A DNA stretch of 64,000 nt from CAYNUJ01 sp964573255 (GTDB lineage Bacteria; Bacteroidota; Ignavibacteria; Ignavibacteriales; Melioribacteraceae). Position 1 is the first letter of the stretch, and the number at the start of each line of letters is the position of its first letter. Where the stretch lies: contig CAZNJB010000015.1 in assembly GCA_964573255.1 (NCBI GenBank), positions 1 to 64,000 on the forward strand. Reading direction: 5' to 3'. Position numbers and translations under genes: made by a program. Below, in pieces: positions 8,316 through 17,701 of the stretch. The notes beneath the pieces were generated by a model. The model was not told the DNA's origin. It ran no database searches and was given only the letters and a program-made list of their open reading frames with translations.

Positions 8316-9487
8316 TATTTAATTAATTGCCTGAAATCATTATAAAAATTAAAGAGTTTTTTCAAATATACAGCATTTTGAACATTATGTGTACGAATTA
8401 TTCTCGCACCATTAATTGCCGCAAATGTTTCTGAAATAATTGTCGGAATTTCTCTTTGGTCAATTTGAATATCCAAAGCATTTCCGAGAAAAGATTTTTT
8501 CGACAATCCAATCAATAACGGTACTCCCAATCCTTTAAATTCGCCGAATCTTTTAATCAATTCATAATTATCATGTAACCTTTTGCCAAAACCAATTCCG
8601 GGATCCGCAATTATAGTCTCTATACCTTTATTTCGGGCTTTTTTAATTTGAGTAGATAAAAAATCATATACTTCATAAATCAAATTATCATAATGCGGAT
8701 TTACCTGCATATTTTTAGGTTTTCCTTTTATATGCATCAGTATAATTGCAGAGTTATATTGAGCGGCTACATCGAACATCCTATCATCGAAAGTTCCGCC
8801 GCTAATATCATTTATTATTTTAGCACCGGCATTTAAAGCAGTTTCTGCGACTTTCGATTTATATGTATCAATAGAAATTAGAAGATCCGGAAACTCCGAA
8901 TGTAGTTTTTCAATTATTGGAATTACTCTGTCAATTTCTTCTTCTTCGCTAACAGTTTCTGCTCCGGGTCTCGTCGATTCCCCTCCAATATCAACTATAT
9001 CTACTCCATCTTTAACCATCTCAACAACATAATCGAAAGCCTTATCGAAGCTGTTATATTTACCTCCGTCTGAAAAAGAATCCGGGGTAACATTTAATAT
9101 TCCTTGGATTAATATAGAAGATGTAGAGAATTCTTTTTCGCCTAATTTATATTTGATTTTATCGTAACAGTAAATATTATCCATTAATTTGGAAATAGCA
9201 TTTCCTAATTCTTCGTCACCGTTTGAGATAAGATCAGAACTTATTTCAGTCAACTCATTAAAAACGCCCAGCACTAACAGACTATTATTCCCGGAAGCAG
9301 GATTCAAATAGAAAATCAACTTTTTATTGATAAATGAATTTTTTAAGAATCCAATCTGTGTATCGGTAATATCAAAAAATTCGATGGCAACTCCGGTTGG
9401 ATCATACAAATCCCGGAAGATATTATATCGCTTGCTGTATTCATTAAACACACTATAATCTGCGATATTTACTATTTTAGCTACCAT
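8315..9487 (-). CDS. folP: Dihydropteroate synthase with N-terminal extension
   Basis: A folate-pathway enzyme that joins p-aminobenzoate to the pterin pyrophosphate. The TIM-barrel core starts near residue 120 with the signature GILNVTPDSFSDGG (129-142), followed by DIGGESTRPGAE, and ends with the IIRTHNV segment. At 390 residues it is about 110 longer than the classic enzyme because of an N-terminal domain (1-118) of strand-helix character with no motif I recognise; long forms are known in other phyla. It sits between rpe and cdaA with one-base overlaps. Confidence 0.93.
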   Translation of the reverse strand: MVAKIVNIADYSVFNEYSKRYNIFRDLYDPTGVAIEFFDITDTQIGFLKNSFINKKLIFYLNPASGNNSLLVLGVFNELTEISSDLISNGDEELGNAISKLMDNIYCYDKIKYKLGEKEFSTSSILIQGILNVTPDSFSDGGKYNSFDKAFDYVVEMVKDGVDIVDIGGESTRPGAETVSEEEEIDRVIPIIEKLHSEFPDLLISIDTYKSKVAETALNAGAKIINDISGGTFDDRMFDVAAQYNSAIILMHIKGKPKNMQVNPHYDNLIYEVYDFLSTQIKKARNKGIETIIADPGIGFGKRLHDNYELIKRFGEFKGLGVPLLIGLSKKSFLGNALDIQIDQREIPTIISETFAAINGARIIRTHNVQNAVYLKKLFNFYNDFRQLIK

Positions 9488-10146
9488 TAAGCGGATATTA
9501 TATTTTTTAATTCAGCGGCTGCAGCCGTAATATTTTCGGAACCAAAAACTGCTGAGCCGGCAACAAACACTTCACAACCGGCATCCGATATTCTTTTAAT
9601 ATTCGAAGAGCTAACACCACCGTCAATTTCAATCAAAAAGTTATAATTCTTTTCTTCTTTTATCTTTTTTAACTTTTCAATTTTTTCTATTGTCTTTTCA
9701 ATAAACTTTTGTCCTCCAAAACCCGGATTTACCGACATTACAAGAACCAAATCTACATAAGGTAATATTTCAGAAAGCATTTCTACAGGAGTTGCCGGAT
9801 TTATCGACACACCTGCTTTGCAGCCGTTTTCTTTAATTAAATTTACTGTTCTATTTAAATGTTTACAAGCTTCTTGATGAACTGTAATATAATCAGCCCC
9901 GGCTTTAGCAAATTCCGGGATATATAAATCGGCATTCTCAATCATCAAATGAACATCTATAGTAAGTTTAGTCGAATTCCTAACCGCTGAAACAACGATT
10001 GGTCCGAATGTAATATTAGGCACAAAATGTCCATCCATCACATCACAATGAATCCAATCCGCACCGCCCATTTCGGCATATCTAATTTGATTGGCCAATT
10101 CGGAAAAATCGGCAGATAAAATTGAAGGAGCTAATAATTTTTTCAT
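9487..10146 (-). CDS. rpe: Ribulose-phosphate 3-epimerase
   Basis: A 219-residue TIM-barrel enzyme of the pentose phosphate pathway that interconverts ribulose 5-phosphate and xylulose 5-phosphate. Visible motifs are LAPSILSADFSEL (5-17), the metal-binding HCDVMDGHFVPN, DVHLMIEN, VNPGFGGQKF and the phosphate-binding IDGGVSSSN with AGSAVFG. Length is standard. It is three bases downstream of the PASTA gene and overlaps folP by one base. Confidence 0.96.
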   Translation of the reverse strand: MKKLLAPSILSADFSELANQIRYAEMGGADWIHCDVMDGHFVPNITFGPIVVSAVRNSTKLTIDVHLMIENADLYIPEFAKAGADYITVHQEACKHLNRTVNLIKENGCKAGVSINPATPVEMLSEILPYVDLVLVMSVNPGFGGQKFIEKTIEKIEKLKKIKEEKNYNFLIEIDGGVSSSNIKRISDAGCEVFVAGSAVFGSENITAAAAELKNIISA

Positions 10147-10149
10147 AAT

Positions 10150-10881
10150 CTAATTCCTAGTTACAATTACGTCAACCGAATCACCTACCGCAACCAATTT
10201 GTTTTCACTCGGGTATTGGTCAATTACCGTATTTGGCAATAGATTCGGTGATTTTTGATAACTTATTTTCCCTAACATCAATGAATTGTTTCTTAATATT
10301 CTCTTGGCTTTTTTGAGTGATTTACCCAATAAATTCGGGACCCTTATCATCCCAATTTTTGGACCTACACTAATTTTTATAACAATACTATCTCCTTTTT
10401 CAAGAACCGAACCTTCCGGATATTCTTGTTCAACTACAATATCCGCAGGAAATTCCGAGCGAACTTTTTCAATATTTTTAATTCCCAATCCTAATCTTTC
10501 AATTGTAATTTTAGCATCGCGTAAGGTCTTTCCCGTTAAATCGGGAAGTTTAACTAAGGGTTCTCCACCGGAAACAAATAGATAAACATTTCTATGAATC
10601 TTTACGTTAGTATTTCCTGCCGGATTTTGAAACATAATGTGATCCTTAGGAAAATTAACATCGTAACGCGTGCCTTTGATTACTGGATTTAATCCCAAGT
10701 TCTTCAATGTTTCTATTGCCACTTGCTTATGTTGCCCTATTAAATTAGGAAGTTTAACTTCGGGAGATGCAACATAATTTGGCATTACAACTTTGTCTAT
10801 TAAAAAGAGGAGTACTCCCCCAATAACAATAAAGGTTATACCGATAACAAAAGATTTTTTCAGGAAGTTTTTCATCTGCAA
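10150..10881 (-). CDS. Membrane-anchored PASTA-domain protein
   Basis: A 243-residue protein with one N-terminal membrane helix (about 10-31) and three PASTA repeats (about 38-108, 110-177 and 178-243), each opening with a P-L-G/T-K pattern such as VKLPNLIGQ, VKLPDLTGK and IRVPNLLGK. PASTA domains bind peptidoglycan fragments. It resembles the extracellular part of PknB-type kinases but has no kinase domain and no transpeptidase domain. It heads the rpe-folP-cdaA run. Confidence 0.88.
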   Translation of the reverse strand: MQMKNFLKKSFVIGITFIVIGGVLLFLIDKVVMPNYVASPEVKLPNLIGQHKQVAIETLKNLGLNPVIKGTRYDVNFPKDHIMFQNPAGNTNVKIHRNVYLFVSGGEPLVKLPDLTGKTLRDAKITIERLGLGIKNIEKVRSEFPADIVVEQEYPEGSVLEKGDSIVIKISVGPKIGMIRVPNLLGKSLKKAKRILRNNSLMLGKISYQKSPNLLPNTVIDQYPSENKLVAVGDSVDVIVTRN

Positions 10882-10991
10882 TGATTTATAATTTATTCGA
10901 ATTTACAAATATAATTAAAATTGTGTTTGTGCGTGAAAAATAAATGAAGTTTGACTAAACAATTCAAATTTTATTTTGATAGGTAATAATA

Positions 10992-12284
10992 TTAATTGTT
11001 GTTCAGCAAAAACACACGGAATTCTTCATACTCTCTTGAGATAGGAATTGATTGTTTGGTTTTATTTATAGCTTCCTGCAATTGTTCCGGAATCTGAATA
11101 TTGGATTTGATATTTTCGTCATAAATATCCAGGAATTTAGCCGGATGAGCTGTGGAAGAAATTACTGCTTTTCCACTATCCAATATTTCCGGATAAATTT
11201 TGAACAAGGATGCTGCGGCAACAGCTGTATGAGGGCAAACCACGTAATTATATTTATTATAAATCAACTTAATTGTCTCAAGTGTTTCTTCATCAGTTAT
11301 ACTTGTAGTTTTTATAACTCCGCGTAAAGATTCCAAATCTTCGTTAAATAGATGTACAATTCTTTCCAAATTGTTAGGAGCACCAACATCCATTGCATTA
11401 GAAATTGTTGGAATAGCATTTCTCGGCTCATATTTACCGGTAGCAACATACTGATGGAAAACATCATTTGCATTAAGCGCTGAAACAATAGTGGAAATAG
11501 GTAATCCCATTTTATTAGCAATTAAGGCGCCTGTTAAATTACCCAAATTACCTGATGGAACAGAAAGAATTAAATCATCAGTTGAATCAAAATACTTGTA
11601 AATTTCAAAATAATAGAGAGCTTGAGGAAGTAACCTGGCAATATTAATGGAATTTGCACTCGATAAATTTATTTTTTCTCTCAATTCATCATCCGCAAAT
11701 GCAGTTTTTACAAGACGCTGGCAATCGTCAAAAGTGCCATTAACTTCAACAGCAGTAACATTACCACCAATGGTAGTTAATTGCTTTTCTTGTATTTCAC
11801 TAACTTTTCCGGAAGGATAGAGCAGTTTAACATTTATATTTTTTGCATTATAAAATGCTTTCCCGACTGCGCTTCCTGTATCTCCCGAAGTAGCTACAAG
11901 TATTGTAATTTCAATATCATTCTTTATCGCATATTCCGATAATACTGCGGCAAGAAATCTCGCTCCGAAATCTTTGAATGCATTCGAATGACCATGAAAG
12001 AGTTCCAGAACAGCAATGTGCTCATCTAATTTATTCATTTCAACAGGGAAATTAAATGCAGATCTAATAATTTTATTTAAATCAATTTCATCTTCGTCAA
12101 TAAACTTTGATAGAATATCATAAGCGGTTTCTCTGAAAGATTGAGTTTTAATTTTATCCCAGAAATCATTCTCTAATTTTGGAATATATTGAGGAACATA
12201 AAGTCCGCCATTGGGAGCCATCCCCATTACAACTGCTTCCAAAAACTTTAGATTATCTCCGCCTCTTGTAGAAATGTATTTCAT
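10992..12284 (-). CDS. thrC: Threonine synthase
   Basis: A 430-residue PLP enzyme that converts O-phosphohomoserine to threonine. It begins with the family motif MKYISTRGGDN, has the PLP-lysine segment GHSNAFKDFGARF near residue 100, the ATSGDTGSA phosphate loop and a SVPSGNLGN glycine loop. Length matches the bacterial/yeast-like class. It overlaps thrB by four bases and ends the SpoIIE-pduS-pduT-thrB-thrC run. The downstream 110 bases (10882-10991) hold no clear terminator. Confidence 0.96.
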   Translation of the reverse strand: MKYISTRGGDNLKFLEAVVMGMAPNGGLYVPQYIPKLENDFWDKIKTQSFRETAYDILSKFIDEDEIDLNKIIRSAFNFPVEMNKLDEHIAVLELFHGHSNAFKDFGARFLAAVLSEYAIKNDIEITILVATSGDTGSAVGKAFYNAKNINVKLLYPSGKVSEIQEKQLTTIGGNVTAVEVNGTFDDCQRLVKTAFADDELREKINLSSANSINIARLLPQALYYFEIYKYFDSTDDLILSVPSGNLGNLTGALIANKMGLPISTIVSALNANDVFHQYVATGKYEPRNAIPTISNAMDVGAPNNLERIVHLFNEDLESLRGVIKTTSITDEETLETIKLIYNKYNYVVCPHTAVAAASLFKIYPEILDSGKAVISSTAHPAKFLDIYDENIKSNIQIPEQLQEAINKTKQSIPISREYEEFRVFLLNNN

Positions 12285-13213
12285 TTAATTACCTTTGCAC
12301 CGGAATAATTGATAGAACTTAAGTACTTGTTTGTTTCATAACCAAATTCAAAATATAATTTTTCGGCAGCGTTTAATATTTTATCACCCTGTTCTCTACT
12401 GCTAACAAAAAAGAAAATAGCCGGACCGGAACCAGAAATAGAACATCCCAAAGCACCTAAATCCAAAATCTTGTTTTTAATATCATAAAAATGTGGAATT
12501 AGCTTTGCACGTTGAGGTTCAATAATAACGTCATTCAAAGAATTTCGTAATCTTTTTTTGCTGCCGTCATATAAAGCTGAGATCATACCTGCAAGATTAC
12601 CGCACTGAGTAACTACATTCTTCAACGGTACTGTATCTTTTAGTAATGCCCTTGCGCTCTTTGTTTCAATTTTTATTTTGGGAGAAATCACTCCACAAAA
12701 TAATTTTAATTTAGGTTTTATTTTAACAATATCCAGCGGATTATATCCCTTTACTAAAGTAAAACCTCCAAGCAATGAAGGTGCAATATTATCCGCATGA
12801 TAATTCCCCGAAGCAACCTTCTCCCCTTCCATAGCAAATTGAATTAATTCCATTTTGGAATAACCCAAATTCAATAGCTTGTTAATTGCATACACCACAC
12901 CCGATGCGCTCGCTGCACTCGAACCGAGTCCGGTGCCAATCCCGTAATTCTTTCTTATACGAATTTCTATCCCAATTTTAGGACTATTCTTAAGGAGAGC
13001 TTTTGCCGCAACTCCCGCAGTATTTTTATTAATACTTTTCGGAAGCTTAAATCCCGGACAATCTGCTTCGGTTATTTTTAATCCGAAATTTTGCTCTCTT
13101 TTTACAACTGTTATCTCGTCTCCCACCCCATTAATCGGAAAACCGAGTATATCAAATCCAGGTCCGACGTTAGAAACACTCGCCGGAGCAAAAACTCTAA
13201 TTCTTTTAGTCAT
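12281..13213 (-). CDS. thrB: Homoserine kinase
   Basis: A GHMP-family kinase that phosphorylates homoserine, the step before threonine synthase. The 310-residue protein starts with the family segment VFAPASVSNVGPGFD, contains the ATP-binding GIGTGLGSSAASA loop, and near the C-terminus has the GCSISGSGPAIF motif. It starts 18 bases past the stop of the microcompartment gene and overlaps thrC. No homoserine dehydrogenase or aspartate kinase gene is in the window. Confidence 0.95.
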   Translation of the reverse strand: MTKRIRVFAPASVSNVGPGFDILGFPINGVGDEITVVKREQNFGLKITEADCPGFKLPKSINKNTAGVAAKALLKNSPKIGIEIRIRKNYGIGTGLGSSAASASGVVYAINKLLNLGYSKMELIQFAMEGEKVASGNYHADNIAPSLLGGFTLVKGYNPLDIVKIKPKLKLFCGVISPKIKIETKSARALLKDTVPLKNVVTQCGNLAGMISALYDGSKKRLRNSLNDVIIEPQRAKLIPHFYDIKNKILDLGALGCSISGSGPAIFFFVSSREQGDKILNAAEKLYFEFGYETNKYLSSINYSGAKVIK

Positions 13214-13231
13214 TCTAGTACAAAGCTATTT

Positions 13232-13783
13232 TTAAATCATTTCAGAAAGCAGCTCTTTCCTTGGCTGCGGTATTACAACTTTATTAACCAATAATCCTCT
13301 TTCCGCTATTAATGCAGCACCTGCTTCAACTGCGCTTGTTACAGCTGCTACTTCACCTGTAATAGTACAAAAGGCTTTACCGCCAAGAGCCATCGCAAGT
13401 CTGACTTCAATCAACCTAACATTTGCAGCTTTAACTGCAGCATCAGCACCTTCAATAAGGGAAGCAACAGAAAAAGATTCTATAATTCCAAGCGCTTCGA
13501 GATCTTCCACTTGCGAATGCCCCGCCAATGCCGGGAAAATATCCGGATGAACGTGCGGTATAACAAACGTATCTATAACCGCAAATTCAAGATTGTTTAC
13601 GGCAGCATCAACTGCAGATTGAACTTCAGCGACATCTCCGCCAATCAATACCATATATTTACCGGAACAAATGGTTCTTGATATTACCAATTCCACTTGA
13701 GATGTTTTTAACATAATATCTGCCGCTTGCATTCCGGCAGCTATACTTGTCAATTCTATTAAACCTAATGAATTCATTTCCAT
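13232..13783 (-). CDS. PduT-like tandem-domain microcompartment shell protein
   Basis: A 183-residue protein made of two BMC domains in tandem (about 5-90 and 98-182), the trimeric BMC-T type. LGLIELTSIAAGMQAADIML opens the first and ALGIIESFSVASLIEGADA the second, a layout that closely follows PduT. Cys39 in TICSGKY matches the pore cysteine that in PduT binds a [4Fe-4S] cluster at the trimer axis. It lies 12 bases after the PduS-like gene, which fits an electron-transfer pair across a shell facet. No hexameric or pentameric shell genes and no microcompartment enzymes are in the window. Confidence 0.92.
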   Translation of the reverse strand: MEMNSLGLIELTSIAAGMQAADIMLKTSQVELVISRTICSGKYMVLIGGDVAEVQSAVDAAVNNLEFAVIDTFVIPHVHPDIFPALAGHSQVEDLEALGIIESFSVASLIEGADAAVKAANVRLIEVRLAMALGGKAFCTITGEVAAVTSAVEAGAALIAERGLLVNKVVIPQPRKELLSEMI

Positions 13784-13795
13784 AAAATTAATCCT

Positions 13796-15109
13796 TTATC
13801 TTTGGATTCTAATATAATCTTCTGATACTTGAGTTACTTTACCACTAATAGAAGCATGTATCTTTGCTCCTAATGAATCATTTGCCACATCGGCAATTAA
13901 ATCACCTTCTTTCACACTATCACCTATACTTACAACCGGAACTGAAGTACCGCCAACATGCTGTTTTAATAAAATCTTAACACTAGCAGGTTCCGGCGAT
14001 TCCTTAGTATAAGGTGTCGGGAAATCGTAATCGAGTAAATTTAATTTTCTCATTAACATTTTCAGTGGGACGCGTCGTCCTTCTTTCATAGGATGAACCT
14101 TTACTTCTTTTACCTGTTCATGCCTGATACCTAATTTTTTCATCTCTGCAATACCTTGATCGCAGGCTTCCCTAGGATACAAATCTTCAGGACAAGCATA
14201 AAGAGAACACAATCCGCAAGAGCAACAAAGATCAGCATATTCGTTCCATACTTCTTTCCCGCTTTTGGTAAATACTAATGAACGCATTACCTTATGCGGA
14301 TGAACTTCATAACCAAGCAGATAACGAGGACAGAATTCTGTACAATACGAACACTGGTCACATGCCGATTTACCGATTCTGTTCATATCCTCAACTGGTC
14401 GCTGCATCCGGTCAACTAAGTAGTGATCTTTTGGCAATATGATTAAACCGGCTGTAGTTTTAGTTACGACTTCGGTTAAATCGAATGTAAGTTTCCCCAT
14501 CATTACGCCGCTCACGAACAATGCGATATCGGGAACGGTTGCACCTCCGCATAATTCAATTAATTCTTTGAATTGTGTTCCAACAGGAACCATAAACGAT
14601 TTCGGTTCTTTAACGGCACCGTTGATGGAAACCATTTTTTTAGTAACCGGAATTCCTCGAGATGCATTTGAAATATTGTAAAGTGTTTCAACATTATTGA
14701 CAACACACCCAATATCCAAAGGAATTCCATGTGGCGGAATCAATCTCTTTGTTGCTGCGTAAACCAATTCATACTCATCACCCGAAGGATAAAAATCCCC
14801 TAAAAATGTCAACTCTATTTTTCCGTTGCTGAAGTGTTTTTCAACTTCTTCGGCAGCGGACATATTTTTTCTTTTTATTCCAAAGTATCCTTTCCTTGCT
14901 TTAACAGTTTCAAGCATTAATTCCATTCCCTCCACTATTTGTGGAGCGAAATGAAGCATAATTTCGTAATCTTTATGGAGCAGCGGCTCGCACTCAGCGC
15001 CGTTTGCAAGCATAAATTCCACATTGCTTTTTGCTTTAACATGTGCTGGGAACCCGGCACCTCCGGCACCAACTACTCCAGCATTAAATATTTGATCGGC
15101 TAAATGCAT
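13796..15109 (-). CDS. PduS-like (RnfC-family) flavo-iron-sulfur oxidoreductase
   Basis: A 437-residue protein of the RnfC/PduS family; PduS is a microcompartment-linked cobalamin reductase using NADH and flavin. The Gly-rich GVVGAGGAGFPAH loop (11-23) and the GAECEPLL segment (37-44) form the Nqo1-like nucleotide/FMN domain. Two cluster motifs follow (C250, C253, C256, C260; and C295/C296, C298, C301, C306). Residues 385-437 form an RnfC-type barrel-sandwich hybrid domain. It starts one base after the SpoIIE-type gene stop and is followed by the PduT-like gene, its known partner in Pdu systems. Confidence 0.9.
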   Translation of the reverse strand: MHLADQIFNAGVVGAGGAGFPAHVKAKSNVEFMLANGAECEPLLHKDYEIMLHFAPQIVEGMELMLETVKARKGYFGIKRKNMSAAEEVEKHFSNGKIELTFLGDFYPSGDEYELVYAATKRLIPPHGIPLDIGCVVNNVETLYNISNASRGIPVTKKMVSINGAVKEPKSFMVPVGTQFKELIELCGGATVPDIALFVSGVMMGKLTFDLTEVVTKTTAGLIILPKDHYLVDRMQRPVEDMNRIGKSACDQCSYCTEFCPRYLLGYEVHPHKVMRSLVFTKSGKEVWNEYADLCCSCGLCSLYACPEDLYPREACDQGIAEMKKLGIRHEQVKEVKVHPMKEGRRVPLKMLMRKLNLLDYDFPTPYTKESPEPASVKILLKQHVGGTSVPVVSIGDSVKEGDLIADVANDSLGAKIHASISGKVTQVSEDYIRIQR

Positions 15110-15110
15110 T

Positions 15111-16346
15111 TCAATCCTTTCTCTTAATAATCACAACTGTCTTATCATCTTGGTATTTACTATCGTTAGTGGAAAATTTAATTACACTATCGATGATTGC
15201 ATAAGCCAATTCCTTAGGATTCAATTTTATATTTTTCTTTATTGTTCGCAATAATCTTTTCTCATCATAAAAATCGAATTTGTTATTTGCAGCTTCCACT
15301 ATTCCATCGCTGTAAATAAAAAGCATATCGCCTGCTGCAAAATTAATTGAATCCGTCTCAAATTTGGAATTTGGCGCTGGACCTAATAGCGGTCCAGTTG
15401 GATTTAGGTATATAAATTCATTTTTCTGTTTAGAATAAAAGATAGCAGGGTTATGACCGGCATTAGCATATAAAAATAACCCCTTTTTATCATTTGATAT
15501 TTCTCCGTAAAACATACTGCAAAATCGGTCATCGGAAAATATCATATTTATTAAATTGTTCAATCTGAACATCAACGGAGATATTTTCAACTGAAAAGTA
15601 CTTGCCATTCTTAATGCACCTGAAATATACATTGCTTCGGCTGCAGCACTTAATCCTTTAGAAGCTGCATCGCCTACTACAATTCCCAAACGCTCTTCAT
15701 CAGTTCCAATCTTTACATAATCGTAAAAGTCCCCTCCCAATATTTCGGCAGGAATCGTAACACCAAATATTTCATAATCGTGAAATACATATTCGTGTTC
15801 CGGGAGGATACTTCTTTGTAGCTGTTTCGCTTTATCAAGATCTTTATACAAATGCTTTCGTGAATTTGTAAGCCTCCATTCCCGCAATCTGGAAGTTATC
15901 ACCGTTGAAATAATATTTATGGTCGATCTAAAATCTTCGTCAATATTCTCACTATTAAAAGCAATTAAAAATTCATAATATTGAGACCCATCTATATTGA
16001 TTTTGGAACCTACCCCGGAAGCAGAATATTTGAATATTCCCTTCTTAATCAGAGTTTTGTTGGTTTCATTTGCTAAAATCGTTCTCTGTTCAGTTAGCAA
16101 TTTGAAAATTGGATATTCTTTCAACGGGAGTAAAAATCCCTTTTTAATTTTTCTTACACGCCCAGATTGATATAACAATTCATAAGCTTTTAATTGTCTG
16201 TTAAGCCTCCATATTCTTCCGCCGGTAATGTCGATATTCTCTTTATCAACAAGTTGCTTTAATATTTTTTGAAGCAATTCAGTTTCCGACTTGAAACTTT
16301 GTGATGCGACTGCTTCTATTGATCTTAATAGTTTTCTTTGTTCCAT
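15111..16346 (-). CDS. SpoIIE/RsbU-type PP2C serine phosphatase
   Basis: A 411-residue cytoplasmic protein. Residues 1-165 look like a GAF-like sensor region, a linker helix (LQRSILPEHEY) follows, and 185-410 form the PP2C-like SpoIIE domain with ILGGDFYDYV, GDAASKGLSAA and YSDGIVEAAN carrying the metal-binding Asp residues. Such phosphatases usually act on anti-anti-sigma STAS proteins; no STAS or RsbW-type gene is nearby. Its stop is one base from the pduS start, so it seems to be the first gene of the microcompartment-threonine run. Confidence 0.87.
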   Translation of the reverse strand: MEQRKLLRSIEAVASQSFKSETELLQKILKQLVDKENIDITGGRIWRLNRQLKAYELLYQSGRVRKIKKGFLLPLKEYPIFKLLTEQRTILANETNKTLIKKGIFKYSASGVGSKINIDGSQYYEFLIAFNSENIDEDFRSTINIISTVITSRLREWRLTNSRKHLYKDLDKAKQLQRSILPEHEYVFHDYEIFGVTIPAEILGGDFYDYVKIGTDEERLGIVVGDAASKGLSAAAEAMYISGALRMASTFQLKISPLMFRLNNLINMIFSDDRFCSMFYGEISNDKKGLFLYANAGHNPAIFYSKQKNEFIYLNPTGPLLGPAPNSKFETDSINFAAGDMLFIYSDGIVEAANNKFDFYDEKRLLRTIKKNIKLNPKELAYAIIDSVIKFSTNDSKYQDDKTVVIIKRKD

Positions 16347-16405
16347 CTATTTCCCATATTACCAAAAATAAAATTAACGAAAAATAACTTCACATAAAAT
16401 TATTA

Positions 16406-17677
16406 CTATTCTGAATAAAATAGAATCATTTGTTTTAATGCATTTTTACATACGATGTTAAATTCATCCGAATCAAAGGCTTTCATAATACTGTTATATG
16501 TTGGTCGGTACACTCCGTGTGCAACATATCCTCCGCCTTCGAATAAACCTATCACATCGGAAAACTCCGGCTCATTAGGGGTTGGTAGCGGAATTCCATC
16601 AGTTAATAAATCTTTCCATTTCCGTTCGAAATTCACTCTTGTAGTAATATTAGGTTCCCAAGGTTCAATATCAGTAGGATAAAAATCTTGATAAGAAACG
16701 TCCGAAGTGTAATATTCATCGGCTAAACCGCCAAAACCGTGTCCAAACTCGTGTATAAATATTTGACGTGCTTTCTCATTCTTTGCAGCAGTTACAGAAT
16801 AGTAATTGTAAATTGCTCCGCCGCCGTATTTAGAAGAATTAACCAAAATATAAATTTGATCGTACGGCGCATTTGCAGCTAAATCTCTTACAACTTTATA
16901 ATCGTATGTCATTAAATATCTTTCACTGTCAAAAGTATAATAAGTTGTATTTAACAAAGTATTCTTCCAAACATTATCACCGGGAATGTCTGTTCCGCTC
17001 TCTTCCGAGGGCGCTAGAACCGCCCATACATTTATATTATCTTTCATTTCCTTGAAAGGCTCATAATAGAAAATATAATCCTTGAATTTTTCACAATCCT
17101 TTTTAAAATCATCCATCTCCTCGGCGGTGTAACCGTCAGGTAGAAAAAGGATATCCAATTTTTCAGCAGTATCTCCCGAATAATGAACTTTGAAGCTATC
17201 ATATTTTAATTTTTGATCTTTACGAATAAAATAACTTGCCGGATCAATTTGATACTCAAAAATTGATTCGAATTTACCTTTTTTATTTCTTGAAAGTAAT
17301 TCGAAAATTACTGTATCCTTCGGAAACGGAAAAGTAACCGTTTCGTTTAATGTTCTCTTTACTTTTTTAGCTTCCTCCGTAGTCTGCCATTCTCTGAATA
17401 ATGAAGAAAACCCCCGTGAATAAAGTACTTTACTTTTATCTTTGTTCCATACTTTGAATAAATAAGCACCGTATTCAAAACTATCTATTAAATTCTTTTT
17501 TGAACCTCCCCAGTATGGTTCTTCAATAATTTCATCAAAAGAAATCATTTCTGAATTCGCATCACCGGTATGAAAATAATCGAAACGAAGAGTTTTCGAT
17601 TCGAAATAATCTTCAAATTTAATTTGAGCGTCTAGTGTTGTAATAATAAGAAGGAGTAATAATATTATTTGTTTCAT
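16406..17677 (-). CDS. Secreted M64-family zinc peptidase (IgA-peptidase type)
   Basis: A metallopeptidase exported by a signal peptide (MKQIILLLLLIITTLDAQ from the ATG at 17677). An upstream in-frame start at 17701 would put nine extra residues before the signal peptide, so it is less likely. The M64 zinc motif IHEFGHGFGGLADEYY gives two His ligands, the catalytic Glu and a later Asp. The DILFLPDGYTAEEM segment is also typical. Unlike the two large peptidases at 25890-31272 it ends without a T9SS sorting domain. The substrate is unknown. Confidence 0.88.
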   Translation of the reverse strand: MKQIILLLLLIITTLDAQIKFEDYFESKTLRFDYFHTGDANSEMISFDEIIEEPYWGGSKKNLIDSFEYGAYLFKVWNKDKSKVLYSRGFSSLFREWQTTEEAKKVKRTLNETVTFPFPKDTVIFELLSRNKKGKFESIFEYQIDPASYFIRKDQKLKYDSFKVHYSGDTAEKLDILFLPDGYTAEEMDDFKKDCEKFKDYIFYYEPFKEMKDNINVWAVLAPSEESGTDIPGDNVWKNTLLNTTYYTFDSERYLMTYDYKVVRDLAANAPYDQIYILVNSSKYGGGAIYNYYSVTAAKNEKARQIFIHEFGHGFGGLADEYYTSDVSYQDFYPTDIEPWEPNITTRVNFERKWKDLLTDGIPLPTPNEPEFSDVIGLFEGGGYVAHGVYRPTYNSIMKAFDSDEFNIVCKNALKQMILFYSE

Positions 17678-17701
17678 AATTAATCCCACATTGAGAACCA
17701 T

